This document shows, in pieces, positions 25,513 through 32,615 of a DNA stretch of 64,000 nt. Each line of letters starts with the position of its first letter. Within the stretch, counting starts at the first letter, position 1. The notes beneath the pieces were generated by a model, which searched no databases, had not been told where the DNA came from, and worked only from the letters and a program-made list of their open reading frames with translations. The stretch is from NCBI RefSeq assembly GCF_021432085.1, contig NZ_CP090366.1, forward strand, positions 868,001 through 932,000, read 5' to 3'. Position numbers and translations under genes: made by a program. The DNA comes from Stutzerimonas kunmingensis. GTDB lineage: Bacteria; Pseudomonadota; Gammaproteobacteria; Pseudomonadales; Pseudomonadaceae.

Positions 25513-26760
25513 TTACATTGTGATTCGCGCATTCCGCATGACGAAGTGGCTTCGGGGCAGTGCCGGCAATCGGTCCCAGGTGATTGATAGATCCTGTTCG
25601 GGAACCTCATATTGGAGCGAGCGAGCCAGGAAGCGAACAGCAACGCTCATCAATGCGACGGCGACGCCTTCACCTGGACAGCGATGGTTAACATGCGGGT
25701 CGCCTGGTCCTTGTGGGATGAAGCAGTATGGCGACGGAGAGTTGGATCGAAAGCGCTCAGGCTTGAAACGATCTGCCTCCTCCCAGAGCTGGGAATCGTG
25801 ATTGGTTCCGTATAAGTCCAGCAGGACTAAGGTGCCCCTGCCAAAGGAAAATCCTTCCCATAGAAAATCTTCTTTCACGCGAGCGCTGATCGCTGGGAAG
25901 AAGGGGTAGAAACGCCGCACTTCCTGCACAAAGCAACCTATATCTCTTTCATCTCCCGACTGCAGGTTTCTCAGACAGAACGGGTGCTTGTGCAGCGCTA
26001 GCGCTGCAAAGGTTATGAATACAGAGACGGCTACCGTCGGCCGCAGCAGATTTAGTAGTTCCACTGATGCGGTATGTAGATCCAACGGCTGTCCGTGCTG
26101 GTCCTTGTAATGGGCGATGCGTTCGAGAGGCGATTGCTCGGGTGTAGGGGGAGCGGCGCGAGTGGACTCGACGAGCTCTGCCGCCCATTGCTCCAATCGG
26201 CGACGTGCCTTCCGTGCCTGCCAGTGCTGCAGACCGATCGCGCCGGCGTGCTCATAGAGAGCTGCAAGATCTTGAGTCCATTGTTGAACATCTCTTTCAG
26301 CGATTGGAGCACCGGCCCAGTCGCATACGGTGCGGCATAGAATTTCGCGAGCAATCTCGTAGAGGACGATTGACTCACCGGGACGCCAAGTTCGCGCATA
26401 CTCCCTCCAACGAACCTCGCTCAACTCTGCTAGTTCCTGCACGTTCGCGGGTGTGAGCACTCCCATGAAGAGGGCCTTTCGGTGACGATGCGCATCACCG
26501 TCCAAACCTTGGACACCGTCTTGTCCGAATAAGGTTTTTTGCAGTCGCTTGGGCGCAGCGTTCTGGCGAACGAATCGGTCAGGGTCGCAAATCAAGCGAG
26601 CAGCTTCGGCACCTGTTAGGCACAGAGTTTTCTGTAATATCAAGCGAGTTTGAAACACAGGCGATTGATGAAACTTACTGCGCGTGGAGATAAATCGGTA
26701 GGGATCTCGCAAAAAGGCCCAAGTACTGTCCAATCCGGTGTCACGCGGTATGTTTGGCAT
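25513..26760 (-). CDS. CYP152-type cytochrome P450 (fatty acid peroxygenase)
   Basis: A 415-aa heme enzyme predicted to hydroxylate or decarboxylate fatty acids with H2O2. CYP152 hallmarks are present: ELLNLLRPTVAVS (Arg-Pro in the I helix instead of the acid-alcohol pair), FVQEVRRFYPFFPAIS, LLDLYGTNHD, and the heme-Cys loop NHRCPGEGVAVALM. The GVQGLDGDAHRHRK block has Gln at the position that is Gln in P450-BSbeta and His in OleT, which favours hydroxylation over alkene formation (family knowledge from memory). ATG at 26760 (MPNIPRDTGLDSTW) is preferred to the GTG at 26772. Last gene of the CadR-controlled operon, 21 bp after the hydroxylase gene. Confidence 0.88.
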   Translation of the reverse strand: MPNIPRDTGLDSTWAFLRDPYRFISTRSKFHQSPVFQTRLILQKTLCLTGAEAARLICDPDRFVRQNAAPKRLQKTLFGQDGVQGLDGDAHRHRKALFMGVLTPANVQELAELSEVRWREYARTWRPGESIVLYEIAREILCRTVCDWAGAPIAERDVQQWTQDLAALYEHAGAIGLQHWQARKARRRLEQWAAELVESTRAAPPTPEQSPLERIAHYKDQHGQPLDLHTASVELLNLLRPTVAVSVFITFAALALHKHPFCLRNLQSGDERDIGCFVQEVRRFYPFFPAISARVKEDFLWEGFSFGRGTLVLLDLYGTNHDSQLWEEADRFKPERFRSNSPSPYCFIPQGPGDPHVNHRCPGEGVAVALMSVAVRFLARSLQYEVPEQDLSITWDRLPALPRSHFVMRNARITM

Positions 26761-26781
26761 TGCTGACCCCACCCGTTCTAG

Positions 26782-27690
26782 CTACGTGTTGCGGATTTCA
26801 TCCTGCTCTGAAGAATTGTGACCGGCCGGGTAAGCAGATGTTGGATGAACAGGATCAATAAATTGCCCGAAATAATTTCTGGGGTAGTCCTTTTCATGCA
26901 ATCCAACCTCAGCCTCGCCCAGCTTCCCGGCGCTGTCGTAGAAGGTTCCAAACATCTGATCCCACACAGTTGAAAACTCACCGAAGTTGACCTGAGCGTC
27001 TTCGAAGTCGCGCTTATGGTGCCAACGATGGACCTCAGCAACCCCTAGCACATGCCGCAGCCAACCCACGCTGTAGTCCAGGTTCGAATGCTGAAAGGCC
27101 AGATGGACGGTTAGGATCCCAAACCACGTTGCGACTACGGCAGACGGAGCTCCAGATATGAGCAAAACCACCAGCCCCGGCCCGGCCATCAACGCCGCAT
27201 GCAGAGGATGTCGACGTTCTCCGTTCATCCAGTAGAGCCGCTCAGCGCTGTGATGGATCATGTGAAAGCGCCACAGCCAATGCACCCGGTGGCTGATGCG
27301 GTGCATTACATACAGGCTCAAGTCGAGCACGGCGGCGACTAGTAGCAATTGCAGCCACAATGGGCTCTCGATCGGAAAGAGCCGAACCGAAGCCGGTACC
27401 GCATCGCCTAACTTAGCCAGGAATTCTGCAGTAAATTGAATGACAGACAGGTTCACCAGCATGTGCAGCAGATCCGTCAGGGTGTCCTGATGATCTTCCA
27501 GCCAGGCTCGCCGAAAAGGCTGGATGCGCTCCAAGCCAGCAATGAGTAGCAGCCCCGCCGCGGCGACTATGGGTGTGGTGGGCCAATACGGTATACCTGC
27601 ATACAGCGCCCAAATCATGAAGGAGGCACAGCCGCCAAACACAAGTGGATAGCTCAGCCACCTTATGGCGAATCGCAAGGGAATAGACAT
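26782..27690 (-). CDS. Fatty acid hydroxylase / sterol desaturase family membrane di-iron enzyme
   Basis: A 302-aa membrane oxygenase. It has several N-terminal hydrophobic segments and the histidine clusters HRISHR, FHMIHHSAE and HRWHHKRDF that ligate the di-iron centre. The family hydroxylates or desaturates lipid chains or sterols. It lies between the AraC regulator and the P450 gene in one minus-strand operon. Both enzymes oxidise lipids, which points to a membrane-lipid role for the operon (inference). Substrate unknown. Confidence 0.88.
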   Translation of the reverse strand: MSIPLRFAIRWLSYPLVFGGCASFMIWALYAGIPYWPTTPIVAAAGLLLIAGLERIQPFRRAWLEDHQDTLTDLLHMLVNLSVIQFTAEFLAKLGDAVPASVRLFPIESPLWLQLLLVAAVLDLSLYVMHRISHRVHWLWRFHMIHHSAERLYWMNGERRHPLHAALMAGPGLVVLLISGAPSAVVATWFGILTVHLAFQHSNLDYSVGWLRHVLGVAEVHRWHHKRDFEDAQVNFGEFSTVWDQMFGTFYDSAGKLGEAEVGLHEKDYPRNYFGQFIDPVHPTSAYPAGHNSSEQDEIRNT

Positions 27691-27758
27691 CGCTCAGCTC
27701 CTGAGTAGGGAGCCATGACTGTATGTGGGAAGGTCCGCTTTCGGCTTGAACGAAAGAG

Positions 27759-28505
27759 CTACGACCCCTGAAGATCGACTTCAGCCAGGGCGGAGGAAGG
27801 ATCGATGCCCAGCAGTGCCCGGAATGTCCGGGAGAAATGTGCCGAGTCAGAAAAGCCCGCCTCATGGGCCGCTTCGGTGAGTAGACCCCCTTTGGCTAGG
27901 TGCTGTAGGGCTTGTGTGAGACGTAACCATTTCGCATAGCTGCGCAGCGGCAAGCCTGTCTGTTCCACGAACCAATGGGAAAACCGTGTAGGGGATAAAT
28001 GCACCAACGCGGCCATTTCTTCGCGCCTCATTTGGCCTCTATGCAGCGCTTCAATCACCTTTGTCAAGCGAGGATCTGGAATCGGTGGATCGGGTAGCCG
28101 CAGTGCCTGGCGCACCCCCGTCCTAACCTGGAGAGCGGTATGTCCTGTCTCGCGCAGCATATCGATAATCGCTACTACGTCCGCCGGGGCGATCACGACT
28201 ACCCTTGCTTCTTCGGTACCCCGCATAGTTGGGGCTTCATCGGATAGTGCATCCAGATAGATCGACAGCACTCGACCAGCACTGATCCGGTGTTTCAGGC
28301 CCGCGGCGATGAAGATGGCAGCCCCTGTTTGAATGCCCAACGGAGTTTCAACCGATACAGGTGAATCGAGGCCCACTGAAATCTGATGCGCCTGATGGTG
28401 GTGCCACTCCTGGTGGCCGGCACGGCCATGAAAGATGCCGATGCCGGGCCCTATCCAGGCCTGGCCTGCCCAGCGTACGGTATCCGTTGAGAGCGAGCCT
28501 TTCAT
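27759..28505 (-). CDS. AraC-family transcriptional regulator
   Basis: A 248-aa regulator. An N-terminal cupin-like ligand domain (WAGPGIGIFH-like segment, HHHQAHQISVGLD) precedes a C-terminal double HTH with MAALVHLSPTRFSHWFVEQTGLPL and EAAHEAGFSDSAHFSRTFRALLG. The start ATG overlaps the lspA stop (ATGA at 28502-28505), so it is translationally coupled to the metal-regulated genes upstream. It may control the downstream hydroxylase and P450 genes (68-bp gap). Confidence 0.88.
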   Translation of the reverse strand: MKGSLSTDTVRWAGQAWIGPGIGIFHGRAGHQEWHHHQAHQISVGLDSPVSVETPLGIQTGAAIFIAAGLKHRISAGRVLSIYLDALSDEAPTMRGTEEARVVVIAPADVVAIIDMLRETGHTALQVRTGVRQALRLPDPPIPDPRLTKVIEALHRGQMRREEMAALVHLSPTRFSHWFVEQTGLPLRSYAKWLRLTQALQHLAKGGLLTEAAHEAGFSDSAHFSRTFRALLGIDPSSALAEVDLQGS

Positions 28506-29011
28506 TCGTTGACTCGGTCGGCTTCCGCATTTGGGCTTAGCAAACTGCTCAGGATCAACATGGCGGCGCCACCGACGATAGCAATATCCGCCAGGTTAAA
28601 CGCAGGCCAATGCCAGGACTGCCAGTAAAAATCCAGGTAGTCGATTACATGGCCTCGAAATGCGCGATCAATCAGATTCCCAACTGCCCCGCCCAAGATA
28701 AGGCTATAGCCTAGGGCTTCGCTTTTGGCTCTGCGTTTACGCAATATCAGAGCCAGCACGATCGAAACGACCAAAGCTATGACAATGAAGAAGTAACGCT
28801 GCCAACCACCCGCGTCAGCCAGGAAGCTGAACGCTGCACCGGTATTCCAGAAGTGAACCAGGTTGAAGAACGGGGTGAGAGGAATCACGGTGCCGACCGG
28901 GAGCGAACCCGTAATTGCGCTTTTCAACGCTAGGTCGGCCGAGGCAATGGCTAGCGATAGCATCCACCAGAACCCAGGAGCAACAAGAGGTGATCTAGGA
29001 GACGACCTCAT
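28502..29011 (-). CDS. lspA: Lipoprotein signal peptidase II, accessory copy
   Basis: A 169-aa inner-membrane aspartyl protease that cleaves prolipoprotein signal peptides. Conserved blocks are visible: VIPLTPFFNLVHFWNTGAAFSFLADAGG, LILGGAVGNLIDRAFRGHVIDYLDFYW (first catalytic Asp) and WPAFNLADIAIVGGA (second catalytic Asp). About four membrane segments. Its start overlaps the DUF3703 stop (ATGA). LspA copies are commonly found next to cadR and CDF genes in resistance islands; their role there is unclear. Confidence 0.95.
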   Translation of the reverse strand: MRSSPRSPLVAPGFWWMLSLAIASADLALKSAITGSLPVGTVIPLTPFFNLVHFWNTGAAFSFLADAGGWQRYFFIVIALVVSIVLALILRKRRAKSEALGYSLILGGAVGNLIDRAFRGHVIDYLDFYWQSWHWPAFNLADIAIVGGAAMLILSSLLSPNAEADRVNE

Positions 29012-29355
29012 TGCATTTCTCCTTGAAGAAGTCGCTGCAGCTCCGGTGAAATAGGCATCGGCGCAAAAGCACTAACCCTGGCGCGCCCGCTGTTTCCGAG
29101 CGGCACCCAGATCTTCGAGAACAGCAGGGCCGCCATGATTCGCGGTACTTGGCTGAGCACCTTTCGAAAGTCGCGCAACTGCCAGTCGGCCCTCAGCATC
29201 AGCCAATGGCTCTGAGCATGAAGAATAGGCATTCGCTGGCTCAATATGTGGGCTCGCTCCAGCCAGGAGAAAGCCTCGGTTGGCGCCTCTGCATTAAGTG
29301 CTTTCCTAGCCTGGAAGAAGGCCTCATCAATGGCAATGCTGAGGGTGGTATTCAT
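29008..29355 (-). CDS. DUF3703 family protein
   Basis: A 115-aa protein with the family core AFSWLERAHILSQRM, HAQSHWLMLRADWQLRD and VPLGNSGRARVSAFAPMPISPEL. Function unknown. It is the first gene after the CadR-type operator at 29392 and overlaps lspA by 4 bp, so it heads a metal-inducible operon. The conserved helix-rich layout with several His/Trp residues suggests a soluble or peripheral protein. Confidence 0.82.
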   Translation of the reverse strand: MNTTLSIAIDEAFFQARKALNAEAPTEAFSWLERAHILSQRMPILHAQSHWLMLRADWQLRDFRKVLSQVPRIMAALLFSKIWVPLGNSGRARVSAFAPMPISPELQRLLQGEMQ

Positions 29356-29391
29356 CTGGATCTCACTTACGCAGTAGATGCCCGAGTGAAC

Positions 29392-29412
29392 ACCCTATAG
29401 CTGCTATAGGGT
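29392..29412 (-). promoter_or_regulatory. CadR/MerR-type operator and promoter of the DUF3703-lspA operon
   Basis: ACCCTATAG-CTG-CTATAGGGT is a perfect 9-3-9 dyad. On the minus strand TTGACC (29415-29410) is the -35 element and TTCACT (29390-29385) the -10, with a 19-bp spacer, the over-long spacing typical of MerR-family activated promoters. It lies 37 bp before the DUF3703 start. Confidence 0.85.
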
Positions 29413-29462
29413 CAAGCGCTATGGGCGATTCAAGACGACGCAAAAATGACTTTATGTCGGAA

Positions 29463-29870
29463 TTACGAAAGAGGTTTGTCGCCCCCCAGCAGGCCCGAAA
29501 GTATCCCGCAGTCCAGACTTTGTCGTTCGTTATCGCAGCAACCTCGCAACGTCACCAGCTGGTTTTCGAGAGCATGTAAGGATGCGATCTGAGCCCTTAC
29601 CTGTGCGATATGTCTATCAAGGAGCTCATTGACCGCAACGCAGGGTTGCTGCGGCTGTTCCTGATAGCTCTGCAAAACACCAATTTCTTCCAGTGACATG
29701 CCAAAAGAGCGGCATCGGCGAATGAACAGCAGTTTGTCCGCATGGTGTGCTTTATAGGTTCGATAGCCATTGTCCTCGCGTTCGGGCGGTGGAAGCAGTC
29801 CCTGACGTTCATAAAAACGAATCGTCTGAGTGTCCACTCCTGTCCGCTGTGCAAGTTGACCGATGCGCAT
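29463..29870 (-). CDS. cadR: CadR/PbrR-like MerR-family metal sensor
   Basis: A 135-aa activator. The N-terminal winged HTH is MRIGQLAQRTGVDTQTIRFYERQGLLPPPERE, followed by YRTYKAHHADKLLFIRRCRSFGMSLEEI, a long dimerisation helix and a metal-binding tail. Cys in QPCVAVNEL, RGCCDNE and LDCGIL match the three-Cys set used by Cd/Pb sensors. It is divergent from the CDF gene and flanked by two matching operators, at 29392 and 29911. Confidence 0.93.
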   Translation of the reverse strand: MRIGQLAQRTGVDTQTIRFYERQGLLPPPEREDNGYRTYKAHHADKLLFIRRCRSFGMSLEEIGVLQSYQEQPQQPCVAVNELLDRHIAQVRAQIASLHALENQLVTLRGCCDNERQSLDCGILSGLLGGDKPLS

Positions 29871-29907
29871 GGTCTGTCCCTTGGTAAAAAAGCCAGTATA
29901 TCCAGGC

Positions 29908-29938
29908 TTGACCCTATAGCCACTACATGGTTTTTAAT
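29908..29938 (+). promoter_or_regulatory. CadR-type operator/promoter of the CDF gene
   Basis: TTGACC at 29908 and TTTAAT at 29933 are separated by 19 bp, with the dyad ACCCTATAG-CCA-CTACATGGT (29911-29931; two mismatches between arms) in the spacer. This is the classical MerR promoter layout. It shares the ACCCTATAG arm with the operator at 29392. Confidence 0.85.
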
Positions 29939-29971
29939 CGGTAGAATCAAGTCCTATAGGAGAGGCGAGTC

Positions 29972-30865
29972 ATGACTTCTTGTGATAAATCCTGTGGCTG
30001 TGGCCCTGAGCCGGTAAGCACTGAAGCGGCAGCCGCGCCTTCGAATGAAGGGACTTGGGTCAGCAGTTTTTCTGTGCCCAAGATGGATTGCCCGTCAGAA
30101 GAGCGAATGATTCGGCTCGCGCTCAATGGCTTTTCTGAACTCAATTCGCTGTCCTTTGATCTGAGCAGCAGACAGGTACGCGCTTTCCATGACGGTCCGG
30201 TTGACCAGATCGCAACCAAGCTGGAATCACTTGGTTTGGGGGCAACATTGCTCGGTACTCAACCGGCCAGCCAGGAAGCAGCTTCGGCCAATAGCGCCAG
30301 TGAAGAGCTGACTGCTTCCAAGGAGGCTGGCTCGCTCAAAATCCTGCTCGGTATCAATGCCACGATGTTTGTCATCGAGTTGGGCGTAGGCTTGATTGCT
30401 CAGTCGACGGGTCTGATCGCCGACTCGCTGGACATGTTTGCTGATGCTGCCGTCTATGGTCTGGCTCTCTTTGCGGTCGGTCGGGCTGCGCAGCTGCAGG
30501 TTCGCGCTGCGCACCTGGCGGGTTTTATCCAGATCGTGTTGGCTCTGGGGGTACTCGTGGAGGTGGTTAGGCGCTTCATCTATGGCAGCGAACCTGAGTC
30601 GATGCTGATGATGGGGATTGGCTTAGTTGCACTCGTCGCGAACGTCAGCTGTCTCTTATTGATCTACGGCCATCGTGAAGGCGGTGCACACATGAAAGCG
30701 AGTTGGATTTTTTCGGCCAACGATGTGATCGCGAATATTGGTGTTATCGCCGCTGGAGCTCTGGTTGCGTGGACAGGCTCTTCCTATCCAGATTTGGTGA
30801 TTGGTACGGTAGTTGGCCTCATCGTACTCAACGGTGCGCGCCGAATCCTGGCATTGAAAGCCTGA
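29972..30865 (+). CDS. Cation transporter (CDF family) with N-terminal Cys tail and HMA-like domain
   Basis: A 297-aa inner-membrane transporter, probably for Cd, Zn, Co or Pb. The Cys-rich start MTSCDKSCGCGPEP is followed by a degenerate heavy-metal-associated domain (FSVPKMDCPSEERMIRLAL with CPSEE) at residues ~30-90. The membrane part has TM-borne metal sites in GLIADSLDMFADAAVYG and SWIFSANDVIANIGVIAAG. It lacks the long C-terminal cytoplasmic domain of CzcD. It is controlled by the divergent CadR. Confidence 0.85.
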   Translation: MTSCDKSCGCGPEPVSTEAAAAPSNEGTWVSSFSVPKMDCPSEERMIRLALNGFSELNSLSFDLSSRQVRAFHDGPVDQIATKLESLGLGATLLGTQPASQEAASANSASEELTASKEAGSLKILLGINATMFVIELGVGLIAQSTGLIADSLDMFADAAVYGLALFAVGRAAQLQVRAAHLAGFIQIVLALGVLVEVVRRFIYGSEPESMLMMGIGLVALVANVSCLLLIYGHREGGAHMKASWIFSANDVIANIGVIAAGALVAWTGSSYPDLVIGTVVGLIVLNGARRILALKA

Positions 30866-30989
30866 CCAACCGGATCGACAGCACCCCCATTTTCCAAACA
30901 GAGACGCGTAGCTTGTGAGTGACGTTGAGACGGCTGAGATAGAACAGCTGATGGCTGGATTGGACGGCAAAATTGCCGAAGGGCATGCC

Positions 30990-31416
30990 GCTCGTTAAGG
31001 GCCTGATACTTGGGCGTTTTGCTGGTGGCCTCGGACAGCAGCCCACTGGCGCCCTTGCATGGCGAACTGATGAATACGGCGTCGGGGCGCAGATTCTGCG
31101 CGGCGCGGCGTATGTCCTCGGCAGTCGCCTCGGTCCAGCCAGCAGGCGGTTGCTGGCCATGGAAACGGGTGTATTGCTCGCGGGTAAAGAGGTCTAACAG
31201 GGTGCCGGGAACGCCAGCTAGTCGCTCGAAGTCACGGAGCCCAGCTGGGTCTACGTCTACACCTCCAAGACACTCCCATTGGGCCTCTACATTCCCGACA
31301 ACGGGGCGCGCTCTATTGAACCCTCGAGCCCCACCCCCAAGGCCGCAGCAGAAATGGAAATGGTACAGGGTGCGTTTCAGGTGAGCAGAGCTGGAATCGC
31401 GGGAGCTGTCGTACAT
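30990..31416 (-). pseudogene. DNA cytosine-5 methyltransferase, N-terminal fragment
   Basis: The first ~140 residues show the SAM-binding motif I (FHFCCGLGGGARGF), GGVDVDPAGLRDFERLAG and motif IV-like FISSPCKGASGLLS with the PC catalytic dipeptide region. Homology ends near 30990, where the sequence passes into the flank of the CDF locus; the rest of the frame down to 30784 is unrelated. So the CadR/CDF module seems to have joined ICE DNA here and removed the 3' two thirds of the methyltransferase. Confidence 0.75.
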
Positions 31417-31453
31417 GCTAGATCCTCTAACGGATATGTTTGCATGCGCGACA

Positions 31454-31469
31454 TTGAACTACAGTTCAA
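31454..31469. promoter_or_regulatory. Palindromic operator 1
   Basis: TTGAACT-AC-AGTTCAA, perfect 7-bp arms, 38 bp upstream of the methyltransferase start codon. Confidence 0.6.
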
Positions 31470-31486
31470 CTTATGGCAACACAATA

Positions 31487-31504
31487 ATTGAACTGTGGTT
31501 CAAT
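31487..31504. promoter_or_regulatory. Palindromic operator 2
   Basis: ATTGAAC-TGTG-GTTCAAT, perfect 7-bp arms. It overlaps the stop codon of the small gene at 31504 and is 33 bp from operator 1. Confidence 0.6.
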
Positions 31505-31719
31505 TACTTGACGGACGGTAACCCGCGGACTGCATCATCCCAAATCTGATCACGCTCGGGATCGTTACCCACTTTGCTGATCCAAGCTACTGAGTAGCTC
31601 CACCGCTCAGCGAGCAGCCTGCCTGTCCAACCTTTGCTCTTATAAGCAGCCTTGAACTCGGCAGGAGTCATGCGTGCCGGCCTATCGGCCTCGCCGTCAG
31701 ACATAATTTTTCCAGTCAT
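31504..31719 (-). CDS. Small putative DNA-binding protein of an ICE
   Basis: A 71-aa protein: MTGKIMSDGEADRPARM, then MTPAEFKAAYKSKGW and GRLLAERWSYSVAWISKVGND, a helix-turn-helix-like pattern, ending RDQIWDDAVRGLPSVK. I start it at 31719 because a longer start would place operator 3 (31772) inside the gene. Three copies of the same palindrome lie on both sides, so it may be an autorepressor (inference). No firm family name. Confidence 0.6.
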   Translation of the reverse strand: MTGKIMSDGEADRPARMTPAEFKAAYKSKGWTGRLLAERWSYSVAWISKVGNDPERDQIWDDAVRGLPSVK

Positions 31720-31771
31720 AGTGATCTCTATCTGGCCGCGGCGCTGCCAAGCTATCGGCAGCAGGCCAACA

Positions 31772-31787
31772 TTGAACTGTGATTCAA
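31772..31787. promoter_or_regulatory. Palindromic operator 3
   Basis: TTGAA-CTGTGA-TTCAA, third copy of the TTGAACTxxxGTTCAA-type site, 53 bp upstream of the small gene's start. Confidence 0.55.
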
Positions 31788-31823
31788 CAAGGGGCAAGAG
31801 GTTTTATTGTACTTGGCGTCAAC

Positions 31824-32465
31824 TCAAAGCTGGGGATAGGCAACCAGCCTATCGGCTGGATACTGGGTCATGAACTCACTGCTGATTTCAGCGGGAGCTG
31901 TCAGCCAGTCCTGGTACAGCGCCTGAGGGAGCACCACCACCATGCGCTTCTCATGCCCCGGGCGATGGAAGTTGCGCATCAGCGCATGGTCATCGGCATT
32001 CACCGTCAGCATTGAGAACGACAGCTCCCTATCACCTGCAGCAGTTTTCCTCTCCTCCCATAGGCCCGCTATCCCTAGCAGCCGCCCATCGGCACGGGAA
32101 ATTCGAGTAGGAATAGCCTTGCCTGTTCGCCAGTCGGGCTCATAGATCGCCACCGCAGGGATGATGCAGTGCTGTGCCTTCTTCCATGCCTCCCTGAATG
32201 ACCGCTTGACCGAGGCCGTCTCAGAACGGGCGTTGTAGGTGGACCGTGCCAGCTTTTTGTCGGCCCAGAAGGGCAGGAGCCCAAACACTCCCACCTCAGC
32301 TTCAAATGGCAACACGGCGTCATCGTACGGGTCGACATTGCGAGGCTTGCGCAGGAACGGCCCGGCATAACCTGGCCACAATTCGAGCTTCTCCTGAGCG
32401 TCGAACTCGACACCAAACTCTTCTTGGAGACGCTCTGGGGTAGGGGCTTCGTAACGACTGCACAT
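31824..32465 (-). CDS. SRAP-domain protein (YedK/HMCES-like), divergent copy
   Basis: A 213-aa protein that would crosslink abasic sites in single-stranded DNA through Cys2. The start MCSRYEAPTPERL supplies the catalytic Cys; STYNARSETASVKRSFREAW has the conserved Asn-Ala-Arg-x-Glu; IIPAVAIYEPDW replaces the usual PxxGWYEW, and FHRPGHEKRMVVVL has the catalytic His. The Glu-bearing region is altered (AIYEPDW), so it belongs to a divergent SRAP subgroup. The ATG at 32465 is chosen because Cys must be residue 2. A canonical paralogue lies at 38079. Confidence 0.88.
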   Translation of the reverse strand: MCSRYEAPTPERLQEEFGVEFDAQEKLELWPGYAGPFLRKPRNVDPYDDAVLPFEAEVGVFGLLPFWADKKLARSTYNARSETASVKRSFREAWKKAQHCIIPAVAIYEPDWRTGKAIPTRISRADGRLLGIAGLWEERKTAAGDRELSFSMLTVNADDHALMRNFHRPGHEKRMVVVLPQALYQDWLTAPAEISSEFMTQYPADRLVAYPQL

Positions 32466-32615
32466 AACACACCTCTCATTCGTCACTGTGCTGCTCGGTG
32501 TTGCGGCCCGCAACGCCTTGGCGAGTGGGATCTATGATTAGGACTATCTCTCGCGGCACCCCGCTTACTGAGTACATCCTTATACTGAACGCCTGCCTCC
32601 GACGATGGTGAATGC

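Noticed and set aside
30784..30989. C-terminal extension of the methyltransferase frame
   Set aside because: The residues after about 31000 are antisense to the CDF gene end and show no methyltransferase motifs; they are read-through past the truncation.
30915..30998. A 27-codon plus-strand ORF starting GTG (VSDVETAEIEQL...)
   Set aside because: Too short, no convincing ribosome site, and it lies across the junction between the CDF locus and the truncated methyltransferase.
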